NCBI RefSeq assembly: GCF_007677725.1 | Contig: NZ_VEDF01000010.1 | Coordinates: 124,001 to 188,000 of the forward strand | Direction of reading: 5' to 3' | Origin: Pseudomonas sp. URMO17WK12:I11 | GTDB lineage: Bacteria > Pseudomonadota > Gammaproteobacteria > Pseudomonadales > Pseudomonadaceae | DNA length: 64,000 bases | Part shown: one piece after another, positions 15,197 through 25,226 of the stretch | Layout: each line of letters begins with the position of its first letter | How positions within the stretch are numbered: the stretch's first letter is position 1 | Notes under the pieces: generated by a model | Databases searched by the model: none | Told to the model about the DNA's origin: nothing | What the model saw: only the letters and a program-made list of their open reading frames with translations | Program-made: the position numbers and the translations under genes

Positions 15197-16879
15197 ATGT
15201 TGCAGACCCGCATCATCAAGCCCACCGAAGGCGCCTACGCCTACCCACTGTTGATCAAGCGCCTGCTGATGTCAGGCGGGCGCTACGAAAAAACCCGCGA
15301 GATCGTCTACCGAGACCAGGTTCGCCTGACCTACACGCAGCTCAACGAACGCATCGCACGCCTGGCCAACGTGCTGACCGCAGCCGGGGTCAAGGCGGGC
15401 GACACGGTGGCGGTCATGGATTGGGACAGTCACCGTTACCTGGAATGCATGTTCGCCATCCCCATGATCGGTGCCGTGGTGCACACCATCAACGTGCGCC
15501 TGTCGCCCGACCAGATCCTCTACACCATGAACCACGCCGAAGACCGCTTCGTGCTGGTCAACAGCGACTTCGTCAGCCTCTATCAAGGCATTGCCGGGCA
15601 ACTGACCAGCGTCGACAAGACCGTGCTGCTGAGCGACGCGGGGGATCACAGCGCCGAGCTGCCGAACCTGGTCGGTGAGTACGAGCAGCTGCTCGCCGCC
15701 GCCAGCCCGCACTATGATTTCCCCGACTTCGACGAGCATTCCGTCGCGACCACCTTCTACACCACCGGCACCACCGGCAACCCCAAGGGCGTGTATTTCA
15801 CCCACCGCCAGCTGGTCTTGCACACCCTGGCCGAAGCCTCGGTGACCGGTAGCATCGACAGCGTACGCCTGCTGGGCAGCAATGATGTGTACATGCCGAT
15901 TACCCCGATGTTCCACGTGCACGCCTGGGGTATCCCGTACGCGGCGACCATGCTTGGCCTGAAACAGGTCTACCCTGGGCGCTACGAGCCGGACATGCTG
16001 GTCAAGTTGTGGCGCGAAGAAAAGGTCACGTTCTCACACTGCGTGCCGACCATCCTGCAAATGTTGCTCAATTGCCCAGCCTCCCAGGGCGAGCATTTCG
16101 CCGGTTGGAAAATCATCATCGGCGGCAGCGCGCTCAACCGGGCGTTGTACGATGCCGCCCAGGCGCGCGGTATTCAGCTGACTGCGGCCTACGGCATGTC
16201 GGAAACCTGCCCGCTGATTTCCGCCGCCCACCTCAATGACGAGTTGCAGGCCGGCAGTGAAGATGAGCGCGTGACCTACCGTATCAAGGCCGGTGTCCCG
16301 GTGCCGCTGGTGGAAGCGGCGATCGTCGATGGCCAAGGCAATTTCCTTCCCGCCGATGGCGAGACCCAAGGCGAGCTGGTGCTGCGCGCACCTTGGCTGA
16401 CCATGGGCTATTTCAACGAGCCGGAGAAAAGCGCGGAGCTGTGGCAGGGCGGCTGGCTGCACACCGGTGACGTGGCCACCCTCGATGGCATGGGCTACAT
16501 CGATATCCGCGACCGCATCAAGGATGTGATCAAGACCGGCGGCGAGTGGATTTCATCGCTCGACCTGGAGGACCTGATCAGCCGCCACCCGTCCGTGCGC
16601 GAGGTGGCCGTGGTGGGGGTTGCCGACCCGCAGTGGGGCGAGCGCCCGTTCGCCCTGCTGGTGCTGCGCGACGACAAGCTGATCGATGCGAAAACCCTGA
16701 AGGAGCACCTCAAGCCGTTCGTCGAGCAGGGGCATATCAACAAGTGGGCAATCCCCAGCCAGATTGCCGTTGTTACGGAAATTCCCAAGACCAGTGTCGG
16801 CAAGCTGGACAAGAAGCGCATCCGCCAGGACATCGTGCAGTGGCAGGCCAGTAACAGCGCGTTCCTGTCTACGCTGTGA
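15197..16879 (+). CDS. Acyl-CoA synthetase (fatty-acid--CoA ligase)
   Basis: Activates a carboxylic acid to its acyl-CoA via an acyl-AMP. The 560 residues show the AMP-binding loop FYTTGTTGNPKGVYFTH (about residues 187-203), the A-motif AYGMSETCPL, GWLHTGDVATLDGMGYI, the hinge RIKDVIKTGGEWIS and the C-terminal catalytic Lys in KTSVGKLDKKRIR. The start at 15197 (MLQTRIIKPTEGAYAYP) follows AAAAGGG at 9 bp; the longer frame is not supported. P. putida PP_0763, a medium-chain ligase as I recall, occupies the same position. The gene leads to the DUF1302-DUF1329 pair. Confidence 0.92.
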   Translation: MLQTRIIKPTEGAYAYPLLIKRLLMSGGRYEKTREIVYRDQVRLTYTQLNERIARLANVLTAAGVKAGDTVAVMDWDSHRYLECMFAIPMIGAVVHTINVRLSPDQILYTMNHAEDRFVLVNSDFVSLYQGIAGQLTSVDKTVLLSDAGDHSAELPNLVGEYEQLLAAASPHYDFPDFDEHSVATTFYTTGTTGNPKGVYFTHRQLVLHTLAEASVTGSIDSVRLLGSNDVYMPITPMFHVHAWGIPYAATMLGLKQVYPGRYEPDMLVKLWREEKVTFSHCVPTILQMLLNCPASQGEHFAGWKIIIGGSALNRALYDAAQARGIQLTAAYGMSETCPLISAAHLNDELQAGSEDERVTYRIKAGVPVPLVEAAIVDGQGNFLPADGETQGELVLRAPWLTMGYFNEPEKSAELWQGGWLHTGDVATLDGMGYIDIRDRIKDVIKTGGEWISSLDLEDLISRHPSVREVAVVGVADPQWGERPFALLVLRDDKLIDAKTLKEHLKPFVEQGHINKWAIPSQIAVVTEIPKTSVGKLDKKRIRQDIVQWQASNSAFLSTL

Positions 16880-17209
16880 ACACTGTGTCATTTTGCCAGC
16901 AAGGGTCGCGAGCCGCAGGCTAGACGCTCGCCAACCTTGCCAAACGGAAAAAATCGGCCATGCTTCAGCTCGGCCAACGCATAACCCGGTAACCACCGGC
17001 GCGATCTGGCAGCAGGTGCGCAAATCACACTTTAGAGGGATCAAGCACCTGAGCCTGCTGGCTATAGTCAAGGCCAGGGGATCTTCAGGAATGGGGGAGA
17101 GCGGCACGCGCAAAACGTGCCGCCGTGGGTGAGAACCCGCGCACCGGTCGCTCGGGCCGTTTCTGAAAGGACTCACTGCCATAACAATAAAGTACATGGA
17201 GTAGCGTCG
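16880..17209. other. 330-bp leader/intergenic region before DUF1302 gene
   Basis: No gene seen. It contains a TATAGT -10-like hexamer at 17063-17068 without a good -35 partner, and two adjacent hairpins just downstream: GCGGCACG / CGTGCCGC (17101-17123) and CGTGGGT-GAGA-ACCCGCG (17124-17141). Neither hairpin has a T-run. They would be in the 5' leader if transcription starts upstream. Confidence 0.5.
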
Positions 17210-19096
17210 ATGAAATCTGCAAATCCGTTCTGGCGCCGGGCCAAGCTGCCCCTGGCCGTCAGCATCGCTTCAACGCTTGCAAGTCCCGCTTTCGCTGTGA
17301 GCTTCAACATCGGTGAAATCGAGGGCCAGTTCGACTCGTCGCTCTCCGTCGGCGCCAGCTGGTCTACCGCCAATCCCAACCGGAACCTGATCGGCGTCAA
17401 CAACGGCGGCAAGGGCCTGTCGCAGACCTCCGACGACGGCCACCTGAATTTCAAGAAGGGCGAAACCTTCTCGAAGATCTTCAAGGGTATCCATGACCTC
17501 GAACTCAAGTACGGTGACACCGGCGTGTTCGTGCGTGGCAAATACTGGTACGACTTCGAGCTCAAGGACGAAGGCCGCCAGTTCAAGGACATCAGTGACT
17601 CCAACCGCAAGGAAGGCGCCAAGTCGTCCGGCGCGCAGTTGCTCGATGCCTTCGTCTACCACAACTACTCGATCGCCGATCAACCTGGCTCGGTGCGTTT
17701 CGGCAAGCAGGTGGTCAGTTGGGGCGAAAGCACCTTCATCGGCGGTGGCATCAACTCGATCAACCCGATCGACGTGGCAGCGTTCCGCCGTCCGGGATCG
17801 GAAATCAAGGAAGGCCTGATCCCGGTCAACATGTTCTACGTCTCGCAGAGCCTGACCGACAATTTGTCGGCCGAAGCCTTCTATCAGCTCGAGTGGGACC
17901 AGACCGTCGTCGATAACTGCGGCACCTTCTTCTCGCAACCGGACATCATCGCCGATGGTTGCACCGACAACCTGCGCGTGCTCAACAGCAGCCGTGCGGT
18001 GCCGGCGGCGGCGCAGCAGTTCCTTGCCACCCGTGGCGTGAACATCAACGAAGAGGGTGTGATGGTGGCCCGGGGCGGCGACCGCGATGCCCGCGACAGC
18101 GGCCAGTTCGGCGTGGCCTTGCGCTACATGTTCGAGCCGCTGGACACCGAATTCGGCGCCTACTTCATGAACTACCACAGCCGGGCGCCGATCTTCAGCG
18201 CTACCGGTGCCGCGCCATCGGTGTTCCAGGGCATCGCCGCACTGCCCGCGCAGCTGCGCGCGCTGGCGCCGCTGATCGTGGCCGGCAACTCCAAGTACTT
18301 CGTCGAGTACCCCGAAGACATCCGCCTGTATGGCCTGAGCTTCTCCACCACGTTGCCCACCGGCACCGCCTGGAGTGGTGAAATCAGCTACCGGCCCAAT
18401 GCGCCGGTGCAGTTGAACACCACCGACATCCTGTTCGCCGGGGTACGACCGCTGGGCGGCGCCTTGACCAATGCCTCGCTGCTGACCGGCACCCCGGGCC
18501 AGGACCTGCACGGCTACCGGCGCAAGGAGGTCACCCAGTTTCAGACCACCCTGACGCACTTCTTCGATCAGGTCATGGGCGCCAGCCGCATGACCGTGGT
18601 CGGCGAACTGGGCGTGACCCACGTCGGCGGCCTGGAAAGCGCCCACGACACCCGTTACGGCCGCGATCCGGTGTTCGGCCCTGGCCCACTGCCGGCTACC
18701 GGCGGTGCCAACACCTGCCAGGCGCTCAATACCAGCACCATCGCCGGTGCAGGCGCCGGGGCCTCGACCGCCAACCTCAACCGCAAGTGCGAGAACGACG
18801 GCTACACCACCAGCACCTCCTGGGGCTACCGTGCCCGCGTGATCTGGGACTACAACGACGTGTTCGCCGGGGTCAACCTGCGCCCCAACGTGGCCTGGTC
18901 GCATGACGTGTCGGGTTACTCGCCAGGACCTGGCGGCAACTTCGAGGAAGGCCGCAAGGCGGTCAGCCTGGGCCTGGACGCCGAGTACCAGAACACCTAC
19001 ACCGCCAGCCTGTCGTACACCAATTTCTTCGACGGCAAGTACAGCACCGTGGATGATCGCGACTTCGTCGCCCTCAGCTTCGGCGTGAACTTCTAA
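17210..19096 (+). CDS. DUF1302-family outer-membrane protein
   Basis: A 628-residue exported protein. The signal peptide MKSANPFWRRAKLPLAVSI...SPAFA is cleaved around residue 28. The mature part is a beta-rich barrel with alternating aromatic strands and ends SFGVNF, with a C-terminal Phe as in outer-membrane porins. DUF1302 proteins occur in pairs with DUF1329 and are associated in several proteobacteria with uptake or handling of hydrophobic substrates; the exact role is unproven. The start at 17210 is supported by GGAG 8 bp upstream and the signal peptide. Likely operon with the DUF1329 gene 25 bp downstream. Confidence 0.9.
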   Translation: MKSANPFWRRAKLPLAVSIASTLASPAFAVSFNIGEIEGQFDSSLSVGASWSTANPNRNLIGVNNGGKGLSQTSDDGHLNFKKGETFSKIFKGIHDLELKYGDTGVFVRGKYWYDFELKDEGRQFKDISDSNRKEGAKSSGAQLLDAFVYHNYSIADQPGSVRFGKQVVSWGESTFIGGGINSINPIDVAAFRRPGSEIKEGLIPVNMFYVSQSLTDNLSAEAFYQLEWDQTVVDNCGTFFSQPDIIADGCTDNLRVLNSSRAVPAAAQQFLATRGVNINEEGVMVARGGDRDARDSGQFGVALRYMFEPLDTEFGAYFMNYHSRAPIFSATGAAPSVFQGIAALPAQLRALAPLIVAGNSKYFVEYPEDIRLYGLSFSTTLPTGTAWSGEISYRPNAPVQLNTTDILFAGVRPLGGALTNASLLTGTPGQDLHGYRRKEVTQFQTTLTHFFDQVMGASRMTVVGELGVTHVGGLESAHDTRYGRDPVFGPGPLPATGGANTCQALNTSTIAGAGAGASTANLNRKCENDGYTTSTSWGYRARVIWDYNDVFAGVNLRPNVAWSHDVSGYSPGPGGNFEEGRKAVSLGLDAEYQNTYTASLSYTNFFDGKYSTVDDRDFVALSFGVNF

Positions 19097-19121
19097 GCAT
19101 ACTGATCCAGGACGACACGAG

Positions 19122-20486
19122 ATGAACAAGACCAGAAGTCTGCTGCAAGCCGGTGTACTGGGCCTGTCCCTGCTGGCGACCAGCGTCATGGCTGCGGTTT
19201 CCGCCGATGAAGCGGCCAAGCTGGGCAGCACCCTGACGCCAATGGGCGCCGAGAAGGCTGGCAATGCCGACGGTTCGATCGGCTCGTGGGAGCCGCTGTC
19301 GAAAACCGCTGGCAGCGTCGATGCCAAAGGCTTCCTCGCCGACCCGTATGGAGCGGAAAAGCCGCTGTTCACCATCACCGCGCAGAACGCCGAGCAGTAC
19401 AAGGACAAGCTTTCGCCAGGCCAGTTGGCGATGCTCAAACGCTACCCGGACAGCTACCGTATCCCGGTGTACAAGACCCACCGCAGCTCCACGGTGCCTG
19501 ACGATGTGTTCGCTGCCATCAAGAAGAACGCCACCGCGACCACGCTGGTCGAGGGCGGCAACGGCCTGAACAACTTCCAGACCGCCGTGCCGTTCCCGAT
19601 CCCCAAGAGTGGGGTCGAGGTGATCTGGAACCACATCACCCGCTACCGCGGCGGCAGCGTCAGCCGCCTGGTGACCCAGGTCACGCCGCAGCAGAACGGC
19701 TCCTACAACCCGGTGTATTTCTCCGATAAGTTCGTGTTCCGCGACAAGATGAAGGACTACGACCCGAGCAACCCGGGCAACGTCCTGTTCTACTTCAAGC
19801 AGGAGGTGACCGCGCCGGCACGTCTGGCGGGCACCGTGCTGCTGGTGCACGAGACCCTCGATCAGGTCAAGGAGCCGCGCAAGGCCTGGATCTACAACGC
19901 CGGGCAACGGCGCGTGCGCCAGGCCCCGCAGGTGTCCTATGACGGCCCAGGCACCGCTGCCGACGGCCTGCGCACCTCCGACAACCTGGACATGTACAAC
20001 GGGGCACCCGACCGCTACGACTGGAAACTCGAAGGCAAGAAAGAGCTGTACATCGCCTCCAACGCCTTCAAGCTCGATGATCCGAAGCTCAAGTACGCCG
20101 ACATCGTCAAGGCCGGGCACATCAACCAGGACCTGACGCGCTACGAGTTGCGCCGTGTCTGGCATGTGGTCGCGACCCTCAAGCCTGGCCAACGGCATAT
20201 CTACGCCAAGCGTGACTTCTACATTGACGAAGACACCTGGCAGGCCGCGGTGATCGATCAGTACGATGGCCGCAACCAGCTGTGGCGCGTGTCCGAAGCG
20301 CATGCTCAGCCGTACTACAACAACCAGGTGCCTTGGTACACCCTGGAAGCCATCTACGACCTGCAATCCGGTCGTTACCTGGCCCTGGGCATGAAGAACG
20401 AAGAGAAAAAAGCCTACGATTTTGGCTTCACCGCCAGCAAAGCCGATTTCCAGCCAGCCGCCCTGCGCCAGTCGGGTGTCCGTTGA
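19122..20486 (+). CDS. DUF1329-family periplasmic protein
   Basis: A 454-residue protein with a signal peptide (MNKTRSLLQAGVLGLSLLATSVMA, cleavage near residue 24). The family begins EAAKLGSTLTPMGAEKAGNADGSI, seen here, and contains the conserved RNVHYPDD/WNAGQRRVRQAP-type core (seen as WIYNAGQRRVRQAPQVSYD) and LARPYDNQ-type tail. The fold is thought to be LolA/LppX-like, which suggests carriage of a lipid-like ligand across the periplasm. Paired with the DUF1302 gene, consistent with a two-part outer-membrane/periplasmic system. Confidence 0.9.
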   Translation: MNKTRSLLQAGVLGLSLLATSVMAAVSADEAAKLGSTLTPMGAEKAGNADGSIGSWEPLSKTAGSVDAKGFLADPYGAEKPLFTITAQNAEQYKDKLSPGQLAMLKRYPDSYRIPVYKTHRSSTVPDDVFAAIKKNATATTLVEGGNGLNNFQTAVPFPIPKSGVEVIWNHITRYRGGSVSRLVTQVTPQQNGSYNPVYFSDKFVFRDKMKDYDPSNPGNVLFYFKQEVTAPARLAGTVLLVHETLDQVKEPRKAWIYNAGQRRVRQAPQVSYDGPGTAADGLRTSDNLDMYNGAPDRYDWKLEGKKELYIASNAFKLDDPKLKYADIVKAGHINQDLTRYELRRVWHVVATLKPGQRHIYAKRDFYIDEDTWQAAVIDQYDGRNQLWRVSEAHAQPYYNNQVPWYTLEAIYDLQSGRYLALGMKNEEKKAYDFGFTASKADFQPAALRQSGVR

Positions 20487-20515
20487 GCTGAACCCTGCAA
20501 CTCCGTGTGACCTCC

Positions 20516-20550
20516 CAGAACGCCCCGGCTTGCCGGGGCGCTTCTGTTCT
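20516..20550 (+). terminator. Hairpin after DUF1302-DUF1329 operon
   Basis: ACGCCCCGGC TT GCCGGGGCGCTTCTGTTCT: a strong GC stem (CGCCCCGGC/GCCGGGGCG) 34 bp after the DUF1329 stop, followed by a pyrimidine-rich but not uniform T stretch. Confidence 0.7.
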
Positions 20551-20737
20551 GATCGCCGATAAAACCGGTGAATGCCCCGTCAAAACCCCGCTCCAGCCCC
20601 CTGACAATCAGCCGTGTCGTTTTTTGTCGCAGACTTTTCCCGGGTGAAGCGACCCGTCGCCTTCAAATGCGCAGCATTACCCGCTAGTCTCGCAAGCATC
20701 CCTACCGCCGTAGTCTTCCCAATCGAACGAGCCGGCC

Positions 20738-23455
20738 ATGACCGATCTGTCCCGTACGCATGGAGTCGCCAGTCAGGCCCTGGGCTTGCTGGACGGGCGT
20801 TTCTTCCGGCCACCGCAGCCCGACGGGCACGTGCCGCGGCCACGCCTGTGCCAACGTCTGCAGGGCGGTCTGGCTGGCCGTCTACTATTGGTCAACGCAC
20901 CTGCGGGCTTCGGCAAAAGCTCGCTGGCGATCGAGTTCTGCGAATCGTTGCCTGGGCATTGGCGCAGCCTCTGGCTGGGCCTGAGCCAGCGCGATGCCGA
21001 TCCCGGGCGCTTCCTCGAGCGTCTGCTCGAGGGCTTGCAGCACTATTGCCCAGCCCTGGGAGGGCAGGCGATGGGCCTGCTGAAAATGCGCCAGCGCCAC
21101 CAGCCGTTCGCCTTCGAGGAATGGCTCGACAGCCTGCTCGATGAACTGGCTCTCTATCTACAGGCCGATTCGCCGCTGCTACTGGTGCTGGACGACTACC
21201 ACCTGGCCCAGGGCCCAGTCCTCGATCGCTGTCTGCAGTTTTTCCTCAACCATCTACCAGCCGGCCTGGTCCTGCTGGTGACCAGCCGGCAGCGCCCCGA
21301 CTGGCACCTGGCGCGGCTGCGCCTGTCCAGGCAGCTGGTCGAACTCAGCGAACAGGACCTGCGTTTGACGCCTGAAGAATCACTGGCGGTGATCGGCCAC
21401 CCGCCCAGCGGGCTCGGTGGTCAAGCGCTCGACAACCTGATCCAGCGCAGTGACGGCTGGGTGGCCGGGCTGCGCTTCTGGCAGCTGGCAGCCAGCGAGG
21501 CGGGTGAGCAAAGCGGTCTGCCTCAAGCCCTGCACGGTGGCGAGGGGCTGATCCGCGATTATCTGCTGGAAGAGGTCATCGACATGCTGCCGGGCGATGT
21601 GCAGGCCTTTCTGGACGACACCGCCTGCCAGGAACGCTTCTGCGCCTCGCTGTGCGATGCGCTGCGCGAGCGCAACGACAGCGAGGCGATCATGCGTTAT
21701 CTGCAGGCGCACCAGGTGTTCCTGGTGCCCTTGGACGAGCATGGCCACTGGTACCGCTATCACCACCTGTTCTCTGATTTGCTGCGCAGCCGCCCGTCCA
21801 GCCAACCCCTGTCCCGCCTGCACCTGCGTGCCTGCACCTGGTTCCAGGCCCAGGGCCTGCTCGATGAGGCGGTCGAACATGCGCTGCGCGCCGGTCACCT
21901 GGACGTGGCTGCCGATCTGGTGCAGAGCCTGTCGGAAGAACAACTGCTGGCCGAGCAGAACGTGGGCATGCTGCTGCGCTGGAAGATGGACCTGCCCGAC
22001 AGCCTGTTGATCAGCACACCGCGCCTGATCGTGCTGTACAGCTGGGCGTTGGGGCTGGCCTGCCAGCTGGACGCTGCAGAAGAACTGGCCGGTTACCTCA
22101 GCCGCTTTCTGCCTGCGCCGTCAGCCACCGCGCAGAAGTCGATGCTGGCGCAGTGGCTGGCGCTCAGCGGCATCATCGCCCGCGGCCGCGGCGATCGCGA
22201 AACGACCCTGGCCTATTGCGGCGAAGCGCTGCAGAGCCTGCCGTGCAAGCGTTATGGGCAACGCCTGCTGTGTTTGTCGACGCTGTCGAACCTGGCGATT
22301 GCCGACGGGGACTTCTGGCGCGCACGCGGCTGGAACCGTGAGGCGCTGGAGCTGGCGCAGCGGGTCGGCAATCCGCTGTTCGAGGCCTTGGCCCACTACG
22401 ACCGCGCCAGGGTGCTGCATGCCCGCGGCGAAGTCCTGCGCGCGCTGGATGAAGTGCGTCAGGGGCTGCAGCGCCTGCAAGGTTTGTCGGCGCAGCGCCT
22501 GTATGCCGTGCGCGCACGTCTCACGCTGTACGAAGGCTACCTGCTGGTGGCCCGACTGCAACCTGGGCCGGGGCGAGCGCGCTTGCGCGCTGGGCTCAGC
22601 GAAGCCCGTGCCTGCCGCGACATCAGCGTGCTCATCGGGCACTGCGTGATTGCCTCGCTCGACGGCCGCGAAGGCCGTTATGCCGAGGCCTTCGGCGAAC
22701 TGGCCGAGGCCGAGCGCTTGATGCACATCTGGGACGTGCCGCCGATCTTCTACCTGGCGATGATCACCTTGGTCAAATGCGAGCTGTGGCTGGCGCAAGG
22801 GCGTATCGACCTTGCCGAGTCCTGGTTGTTGCGGCTGGGGCAAACCTACGGCGGCGAGCATCCGGCGGCAGCGCCAGAGTTTCACCCGCTGCTGGCCTTG
22901 CACGTCGAGTTGCAGCAAGCCTTGCTGGAGCGCGTGCAACAGCGGCGCGGCGATGCCGCAGCCCGCCTCGGCGCGCTGGTGGAGCGCGGCCAGGCCAGCG
23001 GCGGCTTGATGTTGACTGTGCATGCGCTGTGTCAGTGGGCTGAGCTGTTGTTGGCCGAGGGGCAGCCTGCGCAGGCGGCGCACCTGCTGCCCAAGGCCTT
23101 GAGCGCGGCGCGCGGCGGGGTGGTGCAGCCTTTCCAGCGCCTGATCGAGCTGCACCCTGGGTGGTTGCGCGAACAATTGCTGGCGCAGCCGACGTGCCCA
23201 CCCCAGGCCGAACTGCTGACACGCCTGCCCGAGGCTTCCCTGCCGTCGGGCACCTGCGGCGATGGCTTGAGCGCACGGGAGCTGGCGGTGCTCGAACTGA
23301 TCGCGCAAGGGTGTTCCAACCAGCAGATCAGTGAACGCTTGTTCATCTCGCTGCACACCGTCAAGACCCACGCCAGCCATATCAACAGCAAGCTGGGCGT
23401 GGAGCGTCGCACCCAGGCAGTGGCCCGCGCGCAGGCCCTTGGCTTGCTGGACTGA
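20738..23455 (+). CDS. MalT-type ATP-dependent LuxR-family activator
   Basis: A 905-residue STAND-class regulator. It has a Walker A loop near the N-terminus (LVNAPAGFGKSSL, Lys60), a Walker B LLLVLDDYHL, helical repeat region through the middle, and a C-terminal LuxR/GerE helix-turn-helix (GLSARELAVLELIAQG ... QISERLFISLHTVKTHASHIN) at about residues 842-900. By analogy with MalT it probably oligomerises with ATP and an inducer to activate nearby promoters. Its position right after the DUF1302-DUF1329 operon and the acyl-CoA ligase suggests it controls them; the inducer is unknown. Confidence 0.92.
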   Translation: MTDLSRTHGVASQALGLLDGRFFRPPQPDGHVPRPRLCQRLQGGLAGRLLLVNAPAGFGKSSLAIEFCESLPGHWRSLWLGLSQRDADPGRFLERLLEGLQHYCPALGGQAMGLLKMRQRHQPFAFEEWLDSLLDELALYLQADSPLLLVLDDYHLAQGPVLDRCLQFFLNHLPAGLVLLVTSRQRPDWHLARLRLSRQLVELSEQDLRLTPEESLAVIGHPPSGLGGQALDNLIQRSDGWVAGLRFWQLAASEAGEQSGLPQALHGGEGLIRDYLLEEVIDMLPGDVQAFLDDTACQERFCASLCDALRERNDSEAIMRYLQAHQVFLVPLDEHGHWYRYHHLFSDLLRSRPSSQPLSRLHLRACTWFQAQGLLDEAVEHALRAGHLDVAADLVQSLSEEQLLAEQNVGMLLRWKMDLPDSLLISTPRLIVLYSWALGLACQLDAAEELAGYLSRFLPAPSATAQKSMLAQWLALSGIIARGRGDRETTLAYCGEALQSLPCKRYGQRLLCLSTLSNLAIADGDFWRARGWNREALELAQRVGNPLFEALAHYDRARVLHARGEVLRALDEVRQGLQRLQGLSAQRLYAVRARLTLYEGYLLVARLQPGPGRARLRAGLSEARACRDISVLIGHCVIASLDGREGRYAEAFGELAEAERLMHIWDVPPIFYLAMITLVKCELWLAQGRIDLAESWLLRLGQTYGGEHPAAAPEFHPLLALHVELQQALLERVQQRRGDAAARLGALVERGQASGGLMLTVHALCQWAELLLAEGQPAQAAHLLPKALSAARGGVVQPFQRLIELHPGWLREQLLAQPTCPPQAELLTRLPEASLPSGTCGDGLSARELAVLELIAQGCSNQQISERLFISLHTVKTHASHINSKLGVERRTQAVARAQALGLLD

Positions 23456-23618
23456 AACTGGTCGGCAGTGGTCGCTCGCGGTAAAATAATGGCACCTTGC
23501 CATCTTGCGGGTTCGCAGCTCCCCAGTACTCATCTTTACTGACCGCTTGCCGATACAGGTTTCGGCGATGCGTATCGCCGCGCGCCCTTCACCCATTTTC
23601 CCAATACAGGTCGAGTTG

Positions 23619-25226
23619 ATGCTGCAGTACGGGCAAAAGAGCTTTCTGATCGTCGATGACTTCACCGACTTTCGCACGTCGACCCGGTCCATGTTGCGGG
23701 AACTGGGCGTGCGCGACGTAGATACCGCCGACAGTGGCGAGCAGGCCCTGCGCATGTGTGCGCAGAAGCGCTATGACTTCATCCTGCAGGATTTCCACCT
23801 GGGCGACGGCAAGAAGAACGGCCAGCAGGTGCTTGAAGACATGATCCTCGACAAGCTGATCAGCCACGAGTGCGTGTTCATCATGGTCACGGCCGAAAGC
23901 AGCCAGGCCATCGTGCTCAGCGCGTTGGAGCACGAGCCCGATGCCTACCTGACCAAGCCGTTCAATCGTGTGGGCCTGGCGCAGCGTCTGGAAAAACTGA
24001 CCCAGCGCAAGACCTTGCTCAAGCCGATCCTGCAAGCCCTGGACCGCGGCAAGCCGGCCGAGGTCCTGGTGGCCTGCGCCGAGTTGTGCAAGAAAGATCC
24101 GCGCTTCGCGCCGCTGTGCCTGCGCTATCGCGCCGATGCGTTGCGCGACCTCAACCGTTTCGATGAACTGGAGAAGTTTCTCAAGAGCATTCTCGCCAGC
24201 CGTCCGCAGCCGTGGGTCTATTCGGCGTTGGGCAGCCTGATGCACAAGCGTGGCCAGCACGCCCAGGCCCAAGGGGTTTACGAGCAGGCGCTGAAGGCCT
24301 TTCCGATCATGCCAGGGCTGTACGACGGCATGGCCGAGGTGCTGGTGGCGCAGGGCGAGACCAAGCGCGCGCAAGGCATGCTCGAAGAAGCCGTGCGCCT
24401 GTCACCGCTGGCAGTGCGGCGTCAGGCGGCGCTGGGCAAGCTGGCGCTGGACAACGAAGATTTCGAGGGCGCCTCCAAGGCTTTTCGCCATGCCGTCAAC
24501 CAAGGCCAGAGCTCACGCTACAAGGACGCCGAGAGCAACCTGGGGCTGGCGCAGGCGCTGATGAGCAAGAATGCAGGCTTTGGCCTGGATGCTCGCGCCC
24601 GGGTCGAGATCAACACCGTGCTCAGCGAGGTGGCCAAGGACAATGTCGATGACCAGGGCCTGCAAGTGCGCGCGCGGCTGATGAAGGCGGCCAGCCTGCA
24701 ACAGGCCGGCGACCCCGAGACGGCTGCCAAACTCACCGAACAGGCCATGCAGCGGCTGGAGAAAATGGACCAGTTCTTCTCGGTCGAGGCCGCCCTGACC
24801 GTGGCCCGGCAGCTGCAGTCGTTGGGCCAGGAAGCCGCCGGGGGCAGCATTCTCAAAGGCTGCGTGGAAACCTACGGGGACGATCCGAACGTCATGCAGA
24901 GCGTGGCCAAGCTGACCGACGATCCAACGGTGCTGGGCGCGGTCACCGAAGCGGTCGACCTCAACCGGCAAGGCGTGCGCAGCTACCAAACCGGGCAGGT
25001 CAACGAGGCGTTGCAGATGTTTCGCAAGGCGCTGTCGCTGCAGCCGAAAAACATCAGTATCGCGCTCAATACCGCGCAGGCCTTGTTGCGCATCGGCGGT
25101 GAGCCAACCCCGCCGGCCATCGAGCAGGAATGCCGGGACTGCCTGACCCGCGTGGCGGGGATACCCAGCAGCGACAGCCGCTACCAGCGCTACCGCAAAC
25201 TGCATATGAAGGTCTTCGGCGCATGA
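23619..25226 (+). CDS. Response regulator with TPR output (REC-TPR)
   Basis: A 535-residue protein. The receiver domain fills about residues 8-130: acidic pair VDDF (Asp13-Asp14), phospho-acceptor Asp58 in FILQDFHLGDG, Thr in FIMVTAES and Lys in AYLTKPFN. The rest is helical with tetratricopeptide-like repeats (for example ARPQPWVYSALGSLMHKRGQ, read here from SRPQPWVYSALGSLMHK, and EALQMFRKALSLQPKNISIALN). There is no DNA-binding or enzymatic output, so it likely acts by protein contacts. The start MLQYGQKSFLIVDDF at 23619 is preferred over an upstream ATG at 23505. The last 4 bp overlap the histidine kinase gene (ATGA). Confidence 0.9.
   Translation: MLQYGQKSFLIVDDFTDFRTSTRSMLRELGVRDVDTADSGEQALRMCAQKRYDFILQDFHLGDGKKNGQQVLEDMILDKLISHECVFIMVTAESSQAIVLSALEHEPDAYLTKPFNRVGLAQRLEKLTQRKTLLKPILQALDRGKPAEVLVACAELCKKDPRFAPLCLRYRADALRDLNRFDELEKFLKSILASRPQPWVYSALGSLMHKRGQHAQAQGVYEQALKAFPIMPGLYDGMAEVLVAQGETKRAQGMLEEAVRLSPLAVRRQAALGKLALDNEDFEGASKAFRHAVNQGQSSRYKDAESNLGLAQALMSKNAGFGLDARARVEINTVLSEVAKDNVDDQGLQVRARLMKAASLQQAGDPETAAKLTEQAMQRLEKMDQFFSVEAALTVARQLQSLGQEAAGGSILKGCVETYGDDPNVMQSVAKLTDDPTVLGAVTEAVDLNRQGVRSYQTGQVNEALQMFRKALSLQPKNISIALNTAQALLRIGGEPTPPAIEQECRDCLTRVAGIPSSDSRYQRYRKLHMKVFGA

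Noticed and set aside
18700..18800. Frameshift or duplication in the DUF1302 gene
   Set aside because: The 628-residue reading frame is intact and its length is normal for the family.
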